DNA of 40,953 nucleotides from assembly GCA_016220035.1 (NCBI GenBank), contig JACRIO010000026.1:1-40953 (forward strand), given 5' to 3'. The DNA is from Planctomycetota bacterium. GTDB taxonomy: Bacteria; Planctomycetota; UBA1135; GCA-002686595. Of the stretch, positions 29,820 through 38,678 are shown piece by piece (the stretch's first letter is position 1; each line of letters starts with the position of its first letter). Below the pieces are notes generated by a model. That model did not search any database and had not been told where the DNA came from. It saw only the letters and a list, made by a program, of their open reading frames with translations. The translations under genes and the position numbers were made by a program.

Positions 29820-32603
29820 TCAGGGTCCCGCGATGTTCGTGGCGGCGTCGCCGCGGAGCGCCCCGTCGGAGTCGATCCACGAGTCGAGCACGATGCCCGT
29901 CGCGGGATCGGTGAGTTGACGGATCAAGCGCGCTCCGAGCGGCCCCGCGAGGCCGAGGTCCGTGGCGCCGTCGCGCAACGCCGGTCCGACCAGGGGATCG
30001 AGCCACGCATGGTTGTTCGATCCGTTCGCGACGCCGTTCGCTTCCACGATGCGGTCGAGGTCGTACACGACGCGCGCGAGGTCGAAGATCGCCGACGGCT
30101 GCACGAAGACGAAGTTCAACGGGTCGCTGTAGCAGCCGCGCCGTCGCGTGCCCGTGTCGAGCGGGTTCACCGGACAACCGTTCTCGTCGAACAGGAAGAG
30201 CCCCGTGCCGAGCCCCGCCGCCATGTGCGGCCACATCGGCGAGTTCATGGCGTTGCCGGTGTTGCGTCCGAAGTGCTGCTTCAGGAGGTCGAAGTCGAGC
30301 GCGGCGTAGTTGCGGCTCGCCATCGCGGCGCGGAACGCGTCGTACTGCGGCCCGAACTGCACGAGACCGGCGTCGGTCAGGTGGCAGGTCGCGCAGTAGC
30401 GCGGGCCTTCCTTCGTCGGCGACACCTTCCCGCGGATCGAGTGCGCCATGAACGCGTTGTGGCTGAGCGATCCGAAGCCCGCGACCGAGTTCGACCCCGC
30501 GGCGTTGCGGTCGCTGAAGGTGAACACGCGCGAGAGCGCGTCGTTCTCGTCCTTCCACCGGTAGAACACCTTCGTGTTCGCGCTGAACTGCGTCACCTTG
30601 CCGCGCGGACCGACGCCGAGCGTGAAGAACAGCGGCGACTGGTAGGTGAAGTCCGCCGTGCGCTGCTTGTAGACGATGCGCTCGCCGGTCGTGTTGCTGA
30701 AGTTGTTGCCCGTGTCGTACTCGCCGCCCAAGTGGCAACCCATGCAGGTGTTCGTCCACGATCCATGGCACGCGACGCACTCCATGCCGTCGCCGTGCGC
30801 GAAGCCGGCGTCGTTGCCGCCCGTTTGCACGGGTCCGAGCCCGTTGCTCGCGTCGCCGTCGACGCGGCCCATCGAGTAGGAAGCCTTCGCGCTGTAGATC
30901 GGCTGGCCCGTCGTCGGATGCGTCTTGCCGTTGTTCGCGACCGTGTCGCGCGTCTGCGGCAGGTAGTGCACCGCTCCCGTGAGCTTGCTGCGCAGCCAGT
31001 AGTTCCCGCTCGCGTCCTTGTAGACGTGGTCGAGCACGTGGTCGTGCCCGTCGATCGCGAGCGTGCGCGTGGATCCGTCCCAGCCGGTCCCCGTCCGCGT
31101 CGGCGCGTAGGCGTCGACGGTTCCGTGGCAGCTCTCGCAGCGGAACGCGACGCGCTGCTCCATGTGCGAGAGGATCGGGCGATCGCCCGAGTTCACGTCG
31201 CCTCCGTGCAGGTCGTAGCTGCCGTGGCAGTCGACGCATCCGAGCCCGGCCTCGTAGTGGACGTCCGGCGGCGTGTCGTCGCGTCCATCGCCGTCGTAGT
31301 CCTCCTCGAGGATGTACTGGTTCGCGTTGCGGCCGTTGAACGTGTTGTTGCCGACCGCCGGGTCGAAGAGCCGCGTGTCGGCGTGCGTCGTCTCGAACGA
31401 CACCGGGTTCGCGGGATACTGCTCGTGGCGCACGAGGTCCGCGTTCTGGTCGAGGCGGATGCCCCAATACTGCATCACGGTGCGGTTCGAGCCCTGGTGG
31501 CAGCCCGCGCACGTCGCGTCGTCGATGCCCTGCACCTGCACACCGCCCGCGAGCGTGCGCGCGACGCCGCGGATCTGGTGCGAGCGCGGATGCGGCCGCT
31601 CGGGCTCGTCGATAGCGTCGGGATTCAAAGGCTCGTTCTTGTTCACGTTCGGGTCGGTGCTCCCGCTCTTGCCGCCGAGGCTGTACGGCATGTGGCACGC
31701 CGAGCAGCCCGACGAGCGGAAGTCGCCGGCCCGGTTGTTCTGACCGGCGCTCCCGAGGTGGCAGTCGCCGCACGTGAACTGCACCTGCTCCTGGAAGAGC
31801 TTTGCCAGCGGCGAGCCCGTGATCACGGAGCCGTCCGGGTTCACGTCGTCGTCGAGCGCCGCGGCGTGGAACTCGGGGTTCTGGAACACGTGGCCAGGGA
31901 GATGCACGCCGAAGGCGGCCCAGACCTGCGCTTCGATGAGCTCGACCACGGCCCCGACCGGCGCGACGCCCGGTACGAACGAGCTGCTCTGCACCGCGCG
32001 GAACGACGTGTCACCCGCGGTGTCGACGTCTCGCCCCTGGTTCGCCGGAACCGCGTTGGCCTGCCCGGTCGTGTAGAAGGCGCCCGAGTAGATCCCCGTC
32101 TCCGTCGCGAGCAGGCTGTTGTTCACGCACTCGGAGTGATCGACGTGGCACGCGCCGCATCCTTGGCCCGCCTTCGTCACGCGCAAGTCGCCCGGGTTCA
32201 CGAAACGCAGGTAGTCGAGCGCCGTGTACGAACGCCCGCCGACCGTGTAGTTCGGGAACTTGTCCATGCCCGTGAGCGTGAGCCGGTTGAAGTACGCCTT
32301 CGCGTTCGTCGCCTGGAACGCTTCGTCGCCGATCTCGGGCGGCGGCGGAACGTGGCTCGACGCGAGGTCGGTCCCGTTGGGATCGCCGCCGTGACACTGC
32401 GTGCACTGCAGCGACGCCGCGCCCGCGAACGGGTGCGGGTTCTCGATGCCGGGGCCGGAGTAGTTCTCCTCCAACGCGCCGTTGTGGCACAGCATGCACG
32501 ACGACACGGCCTGCGCCTGCAGCGAGCCCGTCTCGCCGCTGCAGCCCGCCAAGACCAACACCACCGACGCGCCCATGGGCGCGAGCATCCAAGTCCGCTT
32601 CAT
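29820..32603 (-). CDS. 11-heme c-type cytochrome, predicted lipoprotein
   Basis: MKRTWMLAPMGASVVLVLAGCSGE lipobox; 11 CXXCH motifs (CMLCH, CTQCH, CGACH, CGDCH, CSACH, CAGCH, CVDCH, CESCH, CVACH, CMGCH, CATCH). Confidence 0.92.
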   Translation of the reverse strand: MKRTWMLAPMGASVVLVLAGCSGETGSLQAQAVSSCMLCHNGALEENYSGPGIENPHPFAGAASLQCTQCHGGDPNGTDLASSHVPPPPEIGDEAFQATNAKAYFNRLTLTGMDKFPNYTVGGRSYTALDYLRFVNPGDLRVTKAGQGCGACHVDHSECVNNSLLATETGIYSGAFYTTGQANAVPANQGRDVDTAGDTSFRAVQSSSFVPGVAPVGAVVELIEAQVWAAFGVHLPGHVFQNPEFHAAALDDDVNPDGSVITGSPLAKLFQEQVQFTCGDCHLGSAGQNNRAGDFRSSGCSACHMPYSLGGKSGSTDPNVNKNEPLNPDAIDEPERPHPRSHQIRGVARTLAGGVQVQGIDDATCAGCHQGSNRTVMQYWGIRLDQNADLVRHEQYPANPVSFETTHADTRLFDPAVGNNTFNGRNANQYILEEDYDGDGRDDTPPDVHYEAGLGCVDCHGSYDLHGGDVNSGDRPILSHMEQRVAFRCESCHGTVDAYAPTRTGTGWDGSTRTLAIDGHDHVLDHVYKDASGNYWLRSKLTGAVHYLPQTRDTVANNGKTHPTTGQPIYSAKASYSMGRVDGDASNGLGPVQTGGNDAGFAHGDGMECVACHGSWTNTCMGCHLGGEYDTGNNFSNTTGERIVYKQRTADFTYQSPLFFTLGVGPRGKVTQFSANTKVFYRWKDENDALSRVFTFSDRNAAGSNSVAGFGSLSHNAFMAHSIRGKVSPTKEGPRYCATCHLTDAGLVQFGPQYDAFRAAMASRNYAALDFDLLKQHFGRNTGNAMNSPMWPHMAAGLGTGLFLFDENGCPVNPLDTGTRRRGCYSDPLNFVFVQPSAIFDLARVVYDLDRIVEANGVANGSNNHAWLDPLVGPALRDGATDLGLAGPLGARLIRQLTDPATGIVLDSWIDSDGALRGDAATNIAGP

Positions 32604-32820
32604 CCCTCCTCCATTCCGCGCGGATCGAAACGCGGCGTGCTCCTCACGCGACGCGCCGACGTCGAGCGCGCGTCTCCCCCGCTCGCCCGCGTGCTCGTTC
32701 CTGCCAGATGGAACGAACGCAATCCCCGCCTCGGGTCTTTCGGTCGCGGGACTCTCGGATCTTGAAGACGAGTCACCCTCCTTGGTGAACTCGGGCGGCC
32801 CTTCGTCCCCCACCTCCCGC

Positions 32821-33963
32821 ATGAGTACCGCGATGCATCGCACGCTTTCCCTCGGCCTCGTGCTCGCACTGGCTGCCTGCTCGAACCCGCGCACGAGCGC
32901 ACGTTCCATCCGCATCGAGGAGCTCCCGAGGCGCGGAGCGGACGCGAGCAGCATCCTCCGCGGCCGCGTCCTCGGCTTCGACCCGCGCGAGCACCGCGTC
33001 GCCGGCTACGTCCACGTCGAGGGCGCGGGATGGTGGAGCAAGCCCGTCGATGGTGATCCCGCCGCCCCGATCGCGCCGGATGGGAGCTTCTCGATGCGGG
33101 TCGTCGACGGTGGACTCGACGAATACGCATCGATCCACGCCGTCGCGGTGGTTCCGATCGAGTCGACGCCGCCGCTCGCCCGCGGCACCGCACGCATCCC
33201 TGCGGAGCTCGCGAGCCTCGCCATGGACGCGAAGACGAGTTTTCGCCGGACCCTGCGCTTTTCGGGCCGCACGTGGGGCGTGAAGGAAGCGCCCCGGCCC
33301 GTGGGACCGGGCGGCAATCGATTCTCGTCCGACGAGCGCGACGTCTACGTCGACGAGCGCGGACGCCTGCACCTTTCGGTGCGCCGCCGCGGCGACGTCT
33401 GGTGCGCGAGCGAGGTCGTGCTCCTCGAGCGCGTCGGTTTCGGCACGTACTCCATCCAGACCGACAGCCGTTTGGACGTGCTCGATCCGCGGCTCACCTT
33501 CGGCGCGTTCCTCTGGGACTCCTACGGCGACGACACGTCGGACAACCCGCACCGCGAAATCGACTTCGAGGACACACGCTGGGGCGACGCGACGAAAACG
33601 ACGAGCTCGCAGTTCGTCGTGCAGCCTTTTCCCGCGCCGGAGCACCTCCAGCGCTATGGGCTCCCCGATCTCACCAGCGACGCGCGCGTGACGCGCGTCT
33701 TCGAGTGGAGCCCCGATCACGTCCGTTTCACCGCCGCGCGCGGCCATCACTCGGTGCGCTCGATCCCGGCAGCGCTGGTGTTCGCGTCGTACGAGTACGC
33801 GCGCGCCGCCGAACGCCCCGTGCCGACCGCGGGTCGCGAGCAGTTCCGCATCAACCTGTGGATGAACAGCACGGAGCTCGGCGGGGCCTCCCCGCCCGCG
33901 CCGCCCGCCGCGGAGGTCGAGGTCGTCGTGACCGCGTTCGAGTTCGTGCCCGCGGCGCGTTGA
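32821..33963 (+). CDS. Glycoside hydrolase family 16-like / ConA-like lipoprotein
   Basis: MHRTLSLGLVLALAACSNP lipobox; GFGTYSIQTDSRLDVLDPRLTFGAFLWDSYGDDTSDNPHREIDFEDTRWGDA includes an EIDFE element consistent with the GH16 ExDxxE-type motif. Confidence 0.72.
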   Translation: MSTAMHRTLSLGLVLALAACSNPRTSARSIRIEELPRRGADASSILRGRVLGFDPREHRVAGYVHVEGAGWWSKPVDGDPAAPIAPDGSFSMRVVDGGLDEYASIHAVAVVPIESTPPLARGTARIPAELASLAMDAKTSFRRTLRFSGRTWGVKEAPRPVGPGGNRFSSDERDVYVDERGRLHLSVRRRGDVWCASEVVLLERVGFGTYSIQTDSRLDVLDPRLTFGAFLWDSYGDDTSDNPHREIDFEDTRWGDATKTTSSQFVVQPFPAPEHLQRYGLPDLTSDARVTRVFEWSPDHVRFTAARGHHSVRSIPAALVFASYEYARAAERPVPTAGREQFRINLWMNSTELGGASPPAPPAAEVEVVVTAFEFVPAAR

Positions 33964-33970
33964 GCACGAC

Positions 33971-34696
33971 TCAGTTGCCGATTTCGGCCTGCTGCCACGT
34001 CCGCGGCAGGTGACAGCGGTCGCAGCGGTCGATCCAGCCGAAGCCGACGTGGTTGGGGTTCGTCGCGCGCGCGAGGTCGCTCTGGTGGCACGTGACGCAC
34101 TCGGTGTCCGTCGGCTGGAAGTGGCCGACTTCGGCGCCGGCGTGGCAGCGGTTGCAGCTCGTCACCGCGTGCACGCCGACGAGTGGGAAGCGCGTCCTGC
34201 GGTGGAGCTCCACCTGTCCCCGCGGCTGCCAGCTCGTCTCCTGGTGGCAACGTTCGCAACTCGTGCCGAGCTCGCCGCGGTGGAGGTCCTCGTGGCAACC
34301 GACGCAACCGCGCGCCGTGAACGTCGCGACGGGCCCGCGGTCGTTGTGACAGCGAATGCAGGTGGCGCTCGCGTGCGCGCCGCGCAACTCGACGCCCGTC
34401 TCGGCCGCGTGATCGAACGTGAAGTCCTCGCGCAGGTCCTGCCAGCCCTCTCCTTCGTGGCACGTGGAGCAGTCGGCCGGGAACGTCTCGTGCGGGAGCA
34501 CGGGGCCGAAACCGGCTTGCCACAGGCGCGTGCGCGCGACGTCGACGCCCTGGACCGCGCACGCGACCGCGAGCAACCCGCACGCGACGATGAGCGACGC
34601 CCAGCGCGCGATGCGCGGCCTCGAGTTCGCCGACACGCGCAGGTCCGCGGGGTTTCGGGGCGCCGGTGAGCGCGACGCGTGATCTCGGCCGTCCAT
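33971..34696 (-). CDS. 7-heme c-type cytochrome, N-terminally membrane-anchored
   Basis: TM/signal RIARWASLIVACGLLAVACAVQGVD; 7 CXXCH motifs (CSTCH, CIRCH, CVGCH, CERCH, CNRCH, CVTCH, CDRCH); start ATG overlaps the upstream gene's stop by 1 nt. Confidence 0.92.
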   Translation of the reverse strand: MDGRDHASRSPAPRNPADLRVSANSRPRIARWASLIVACGLLAVACAVQGVDVARTRLWQAGFGPVLPHETFPADCSTCHEGEGWQDLREDFTFDHAAETGVELRGAHASATCIRCHNDRGPVATFTARGCVGCHEDLHRGELGTSCERCHQETSWQPRGQVELHRRTRFPLVGVHAVTSCNRCHAGAEVGHFQPTDTECVTCHQSDLARATNPNHVGFGWIDRCDRCHLPRTWQQAEIGN

Positions 34697-36387
34697 CAGA
34701 AGCTCCTCTGCAGGTAGAACCCGGCCGTGTAGCCCGTTTCGTCGTCGAAGACCTGGCCCTCGACGTGCGCGGAGCAACTCCAGCCGCTCGCCGTGCTCCA
34801 GTCCCAGCTCGCGCGCAGCCGGTGCTGCGGGAGCTCGTTGTTCGCGCTGCCGAAACCCTCGAACAGGTGGCGCGCGAATTCGTAGTCCAGGTGCCAGCCC
34901 GACGCGCCGCGCGTGCGCCCGATCGAACAGCGCCCGCCGACCGAGGACGTGAAGCGGCCCTTGTCGGCGAAGCCCGCGAGCTCGAGCCCGCCGCCCTCGA
35001 CGAGGACGTCGTCGAACACGAACCCGAGCTCGCCGTCCGCGCCATCGTCGTCCTCGTCGATCCAGGCGCCGAGGTCGACGTTCGCGCGCCACGTTCGCGC
35101 GAGCGGCTTCGTTCCGCGCAGCGCGACGCGCTCGACGTGGTCGTTCGCGAGCTGCGCGTCGGTGACGGGCAGGAACTCGTCGCGCTCGATCTCGGGGAAC
35201 GCGCGGTGCACGTACGCCAGGTTCAACGCCGTTCCGTCGCTCCACCGACGCCCCGTGTCGACGATCGCCTGCGTCACCTCGATCCCCGCGCCCTTCGCCG
35301 CGTCCGTCGCGCCGTACAGGTCGATCCAAACGGTGCCGCGCAGCGTCCATGCGTCGCGCGGGACGAGTTCGAGCTTCGCCACGACGAGATCGCGGTCCGC
35401 GGCCAGGTCGTGGAACGTCTTCTGGAAGCCCGCCGTCGCCGTGCACGTCTCGCTCTCGTCGGCGACCCAACGGCCGAAGATCGCCATCTGGACGTCGTCG
35501 AGCGTGCTCTGTTCCGCGTCCGGCTCCGGTAGGAAACCGAAGCTCGCGCCGAACGCGCTCCCGCCCGCGAGCCGCCGACTCCACTCGACCCCATCGAGCA
35601 CGCCGAACTCGGGGACCGCGTGCTGGAGGAAGCGTCCCGCCTCGACGCGCGTGGCGTCGAAACGCGTCCCGCCCCAGGTGTACGACAGCCGATCGAGCCT
35701 GAGACGCGTGCCTTCGTCGTCGTCGGCATCGGGCACTTCGATGCGCCTCCAATTCGCCTCGCCGTCGACGTGGAGCACGCCGCCGTCGCCGAACGGGTTC
35801 TCGTACGTCGCGCCGGCGCCGGCGCGAAGGAACAGGTCGGAGCGCGGGCCCTCGCTCGAACCGAGCACGTCCCCGATCGCGTACCACCGGCCCGTGATGC
35901 GCGCCGCGCGCTCGTTCGGTCGCACGGCGCGCACGCGCGCGAGGAGCGGCTCGCCCTGGGTCCACTCCTCGTCACGATTGCGCCAAGGGAGCGCCGGAAC
36001 GGGCGCCGGTTGCGCGGCCGGAGCTTCGGAACGCGCGAAGCGCGACGACGGCACGCGGGCCTCGCCCTTCGTCCCGGCGGCGAGCACGGCCGACGGATCG
36101 TCGAGCAACACGACGGCGGTGCGCTCCTGGAGTTCGCTGACGACGCCTTCGAACGCGCGTCCGTCGCGCGCGCGGAACGTGACGCGGTCCTGGAGCGCGA
36201 GCCCGTCCGACGAACCTCGGTCGACGAGCGCGATGCGCGGCCGCGAAGACGTGACGCGCAGTTCGACGAGCTCGAGGCCCTGCTCCAGCGGAGCCTGGTC
36301 TTCGACCGGCGGCGCTTGCGCCGCCGGCGCCGACTGCGGCGCGGCGAGCACGGCCGTCAGCACGAACGGATTCCACGCGCGCCGCAT
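34696..36387 (-). CDS. Predicted outer-membrane beta-barrel protein
   Basis: Signal MRRAWNPFVLTAVLAAPQSAPA; C-terminal about 370 aa of alternating beta-type segments with large-loop acidic turns, ending GYTAGFYLQRSF (terminal aromatic); flanked by multiheme cytochromes. Confidence 0.72.
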   Translation of the reverse strand: MRRAWNPFVLTAVLAAPQSAPAAQAPPVEDQAPLEQGLELVELRVTSSRPRIALVDRGSSDGLALQDRVTFRARDGRAFEGVVSELQERTAVVLLDDPSAVLAAGTKGEARVPSSRFARSEAPAAQPAPVPALPWRNRDEEWTQGEPLLARVRAVRPNERAARITGRWYAIGDVLGSSEGPRSDLFLRAGAGATYENPFGDGGVLHVDGEANWRRIEVPDADDDEGTRLRLDRLSYTWGGTRFDATRVEAGRFLQHAVPEFGVLDGVEWSRRLAGGSAFGASFGFLPEPDAEQSTLDDVQMAIFGRWVADESETCTATAGFQKTFHDLAADRDLVVAKLELVPRDAWTLRGTVWIDLYGATDAAKGAGIEVTQAIVDTGRRWSDGTALNLAYVHRAFPEIERDEFLPVTDAQLANDHVERVALRGTKPLARTWRANVDLGAWIDEDDDGADGELGFVFDDVLVEGGGLELAGFADKGRFTSSVGGRCSIGRTRGASGWHLDYEFARHLFEGFGSANNELPQHRLRASWDWSTASGWSCSAHVEGQVFDDETGYTAGFYLQRSF

Positions 36388-36599
36388 CGATCCTCCTCTT
36401 CCATCCCCTGCTACTCGAGCACGCCACGGCGTCCGACCGTCGTCGCGCTCGTCCCCGCGACCGGTGATCGACCGATGCGCGCATCGGTCTTGACGCGTGG
36501 TCGAGATCCTTCGACGAGCGCGAGCGCTTCGTCGCCGCGTTTCGACGACGGTGCGCACGCGGTTCGAGCTCCGCGCTCCTCGCTCCCGCACGCGCGGCG

Positions 36600-38678
36600 T
36601 CAGCGGTCACGTCGCCGCGGGCGGCGTAGCAGGACGTCCTCGGTCGCACCGTGGCAGTCCGCGCACTCGGTCGGCAGCGGCTTGTAGCGCACGACCTCGT
36701 CGCCGTTCGCGACTGCGTACGGTTTGTGGCACGCGCCGCAGTCGAGTGCTTGGTGCTGCGCGCCGAGCGCGAAGCGCGCGTCGCGGTCGTGATCGAAGCG
36801 CGAGAACGACTCCACGGCGCTGGTGTGGCAGCGCGCGCAGTCCGTGCGGTCCGCGACCGCGAACTGTCCTTCGTGCACGTCGACGTGGCAGTCGGAGCAC
36901 GCCGTTCCGCGCGCAGGACCCCACGTCCGACCGACCGCATCCGCGCGCGCGTACTGCGCGTGGCAGCCGGAACAGTTCGCTTCCGCGTGCTCGCCGAGCA
37001 GCGGGTAGCCCGTCCAGCGCCCGTGGTCGAAGTCCTCCGCGAGCGCGCGGAAGGAGCTCGCGACGTGGCAGCGCGCGCAGTCGGATCGGCCCGCGACCTC
37101 GCGCGGGAGCTTCGGATCGTCGAAGCGGCCCGCATGGACGTCCGCATGGCACGTGACGCACCCGCGCATCGCGCCGAAGTGCTCCTCGACGCGCCCGAAC
37201 GCGCGCTTCGTCTCGTCCGGTTCCTTCCGCGGCACGTGGCAGAGCGCGCAGTCGCCCTGCGCATGCGCTCCGTCGATCGCGAACCCGGTCCAGCGCCCGT
37301 GATCGAAGCGCGACTCGGGCACGTGGTCGAACGCGTCGGCGGCGTGACAGCGCGCGCAGTCGCCGTTCTTCACCTCGGGCAGCGGCGCCGAGCGCGCGTC
37401 GAAGAAGCCCGCGTGCGCGTCCGCGTGGCAGTCGGAACAGTTGGAGCCCGTCCCGTGGAACGTGCGCGGCGCGTCCTCCGACGGCCGCTCGTGGCAGTCC
37501 TCGCACTTCGCCTCCATGTGCTTCCCGTCGAGGACCAGCGCCGTCCGCGTGTGCATCTCGGTCGTGAACGTGTGCGGCTCGAAACGCAGACGGTCGTGGC
37601 AGGCCGTGCACTCGCTGCCCGCGAACGCACCCGTGGCGAACTGGCCCGCGTGCACGTCCGCATGGCACACGCTGCACTGCTCCGCTCCGCGGCCCGGGTA
37701 GCGCGCGGTGAACTCGGCGAACGCGGGAGCATGACAATCGCCGCACTTCGCCGCGTCGTGCGGCGGAAGGAGCGGATAGCCCGTGAGCGCGTGCTGCACC
37801 GCGGTGACGACGAGGTCGGGCTCGCGAAAGGTCGTGTGTTCTGCGGCATGGCAGACGACGCAGCCGCGTTGTTCGTCGGAGCCCGCCAGTTCCGCGGCCC
37901 CCTTGCTGAACTCCTTCGTGTGCGGCGACGCATGGCACTCGACGCAGGTGCGCACGGTGCGAGACGACGAGCGCGCGCCCAGCGCTTCGAGCGAATGCGA
38001 CGTGTCCACCGCATGACACGCGCGGCAGTCGACGTCGCCGTGACCGCCGACGAGCGGCAGACGCTGCTCGTGACCTTCGGAGTGGAGCTCTTTCCAGCCG
38101 GACTGTCCGTGGCAACTCGCGCACGCCACGGCGTCCAGCTTCCCCTCGTGCACGTCCGCGTGGCACGTCGCGCAGTTCGAGTCGAGCCCGCCGTAGCGCA
38201 GGCCGTCCTCGGGCAGCACGAGCGCGTCGGCGTTCGCATGGCACTTCGCGCACGCGAGCTCGTCGTGCCTGCCGTCCATGAGCCAGCCGACGCGACGGTG
38301 ATCGAACTCCTCGGGATCGGGCACGCCGGCGCGCGCGAAGCTCGCGCGGTTGACCATCGAGAAGGTCTCCCCGTGGTGCTCGGCGTGGCATACGGCGCAG
38401 CGCCGAGCGAGCTCGTCGTCGAACCGTCCGTGCAGGCCTTCGTGCGCGTCGATCTGCTCGTCGATGCGAGCGTGGCATTCGAGGCACGCTTCGGTCATCG
38501 ACGTGAACCAGCCGCCGTGGCACGCCGAGCAGTTGCTCGCTCCAGCGAGGTCGTCGGCCCGCCCGTGCACGGCCGTCAGCGGCCCGGGCGACTTCTTCTC
38601 CATGTCCACGACGGCGACGAAGGACACCGCGACGAGCGAGAAGAACGCGATCCAGACGCTCGGGTGGCGCAGGTTCAA
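36600..38678 (-). CDS. 23-heme c-type cytochrome, N-terminally membrane-anchored
   Basis: TTG start at 38678-38676 overlapping the upstream TGA (TTGA) with GGGAGG upstream; MNLRHPSVWIAFFSLVAVSFVAVVDMEKKSPG anchor; 23 CXXCH motifs counted by eye with repeated CxxCHxDxHxGxF / FDHxRxxxFxLxGxHxxxxCxxCH units. Confidence 0.9.
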   Translation of the reverse strand: MNLRHPSVWIAFFSLVAVSFVAVVDMEKKSPGPLTAVHGRADDLAGASNCSACHGGWFTSMTEACLECHARIDEQIDAHEGLHGRFDDELARRCAVCHAEHHGETFSMVNRASFARAGVPDPEEFDHRRVGWLMDGRHDELACAKCHANADALVLPEDGLRYGGLDSNCATCHADVHEGKLDAVACASCHGQSGWKELHSEGHEQRLPLVGGHGDVDCRACHAVDTSHSLEALGARSSSRTVRTCVECHASPHTKEFSKGAAELAGSDEQRGCVVCHAAEHTTFREPDLVVTAVQHALTGYPLLPPHDAAKCGDCHAPAFAEFTARYPGRGAEQCSVCHADVHAGQFATGAFAGSECTACHDRLRFEPHTFTTEMHTRTALVLDGKHMEAKCEDCHERPSEDAPRTFHGTGSNCSDCHADAHAGFFDARSAPLPEVKNGDCARCHAADAFDHVPESRFDHGRWTGFAIDGAHAQGDCALCHVPRKEPDETKRAFGRVEEHFGAMRGCVTCHADVHAGRFDDPKLPREVAGRSDCARCHVASSFRALAEDFDHGRWTGYPLLGEHAEANCSGCHAQYARADAVGRTWGPARGTACSDCHVDVHEGQFAVADRTDCARCHTSAVESFSRFDHDRDARFALGAQHQALDCGACHKPYAVANGDEVVRYKPLPTECADCHGATEDVLLRRPRRRDR

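Noticed and set aside
29916-32765. 949-aa + strand ORF opposite the 11-heme cytochrome
   Set aside because: Val/Arg-rich translation with no domains; antisense artefact of GC-rich coding sequence.
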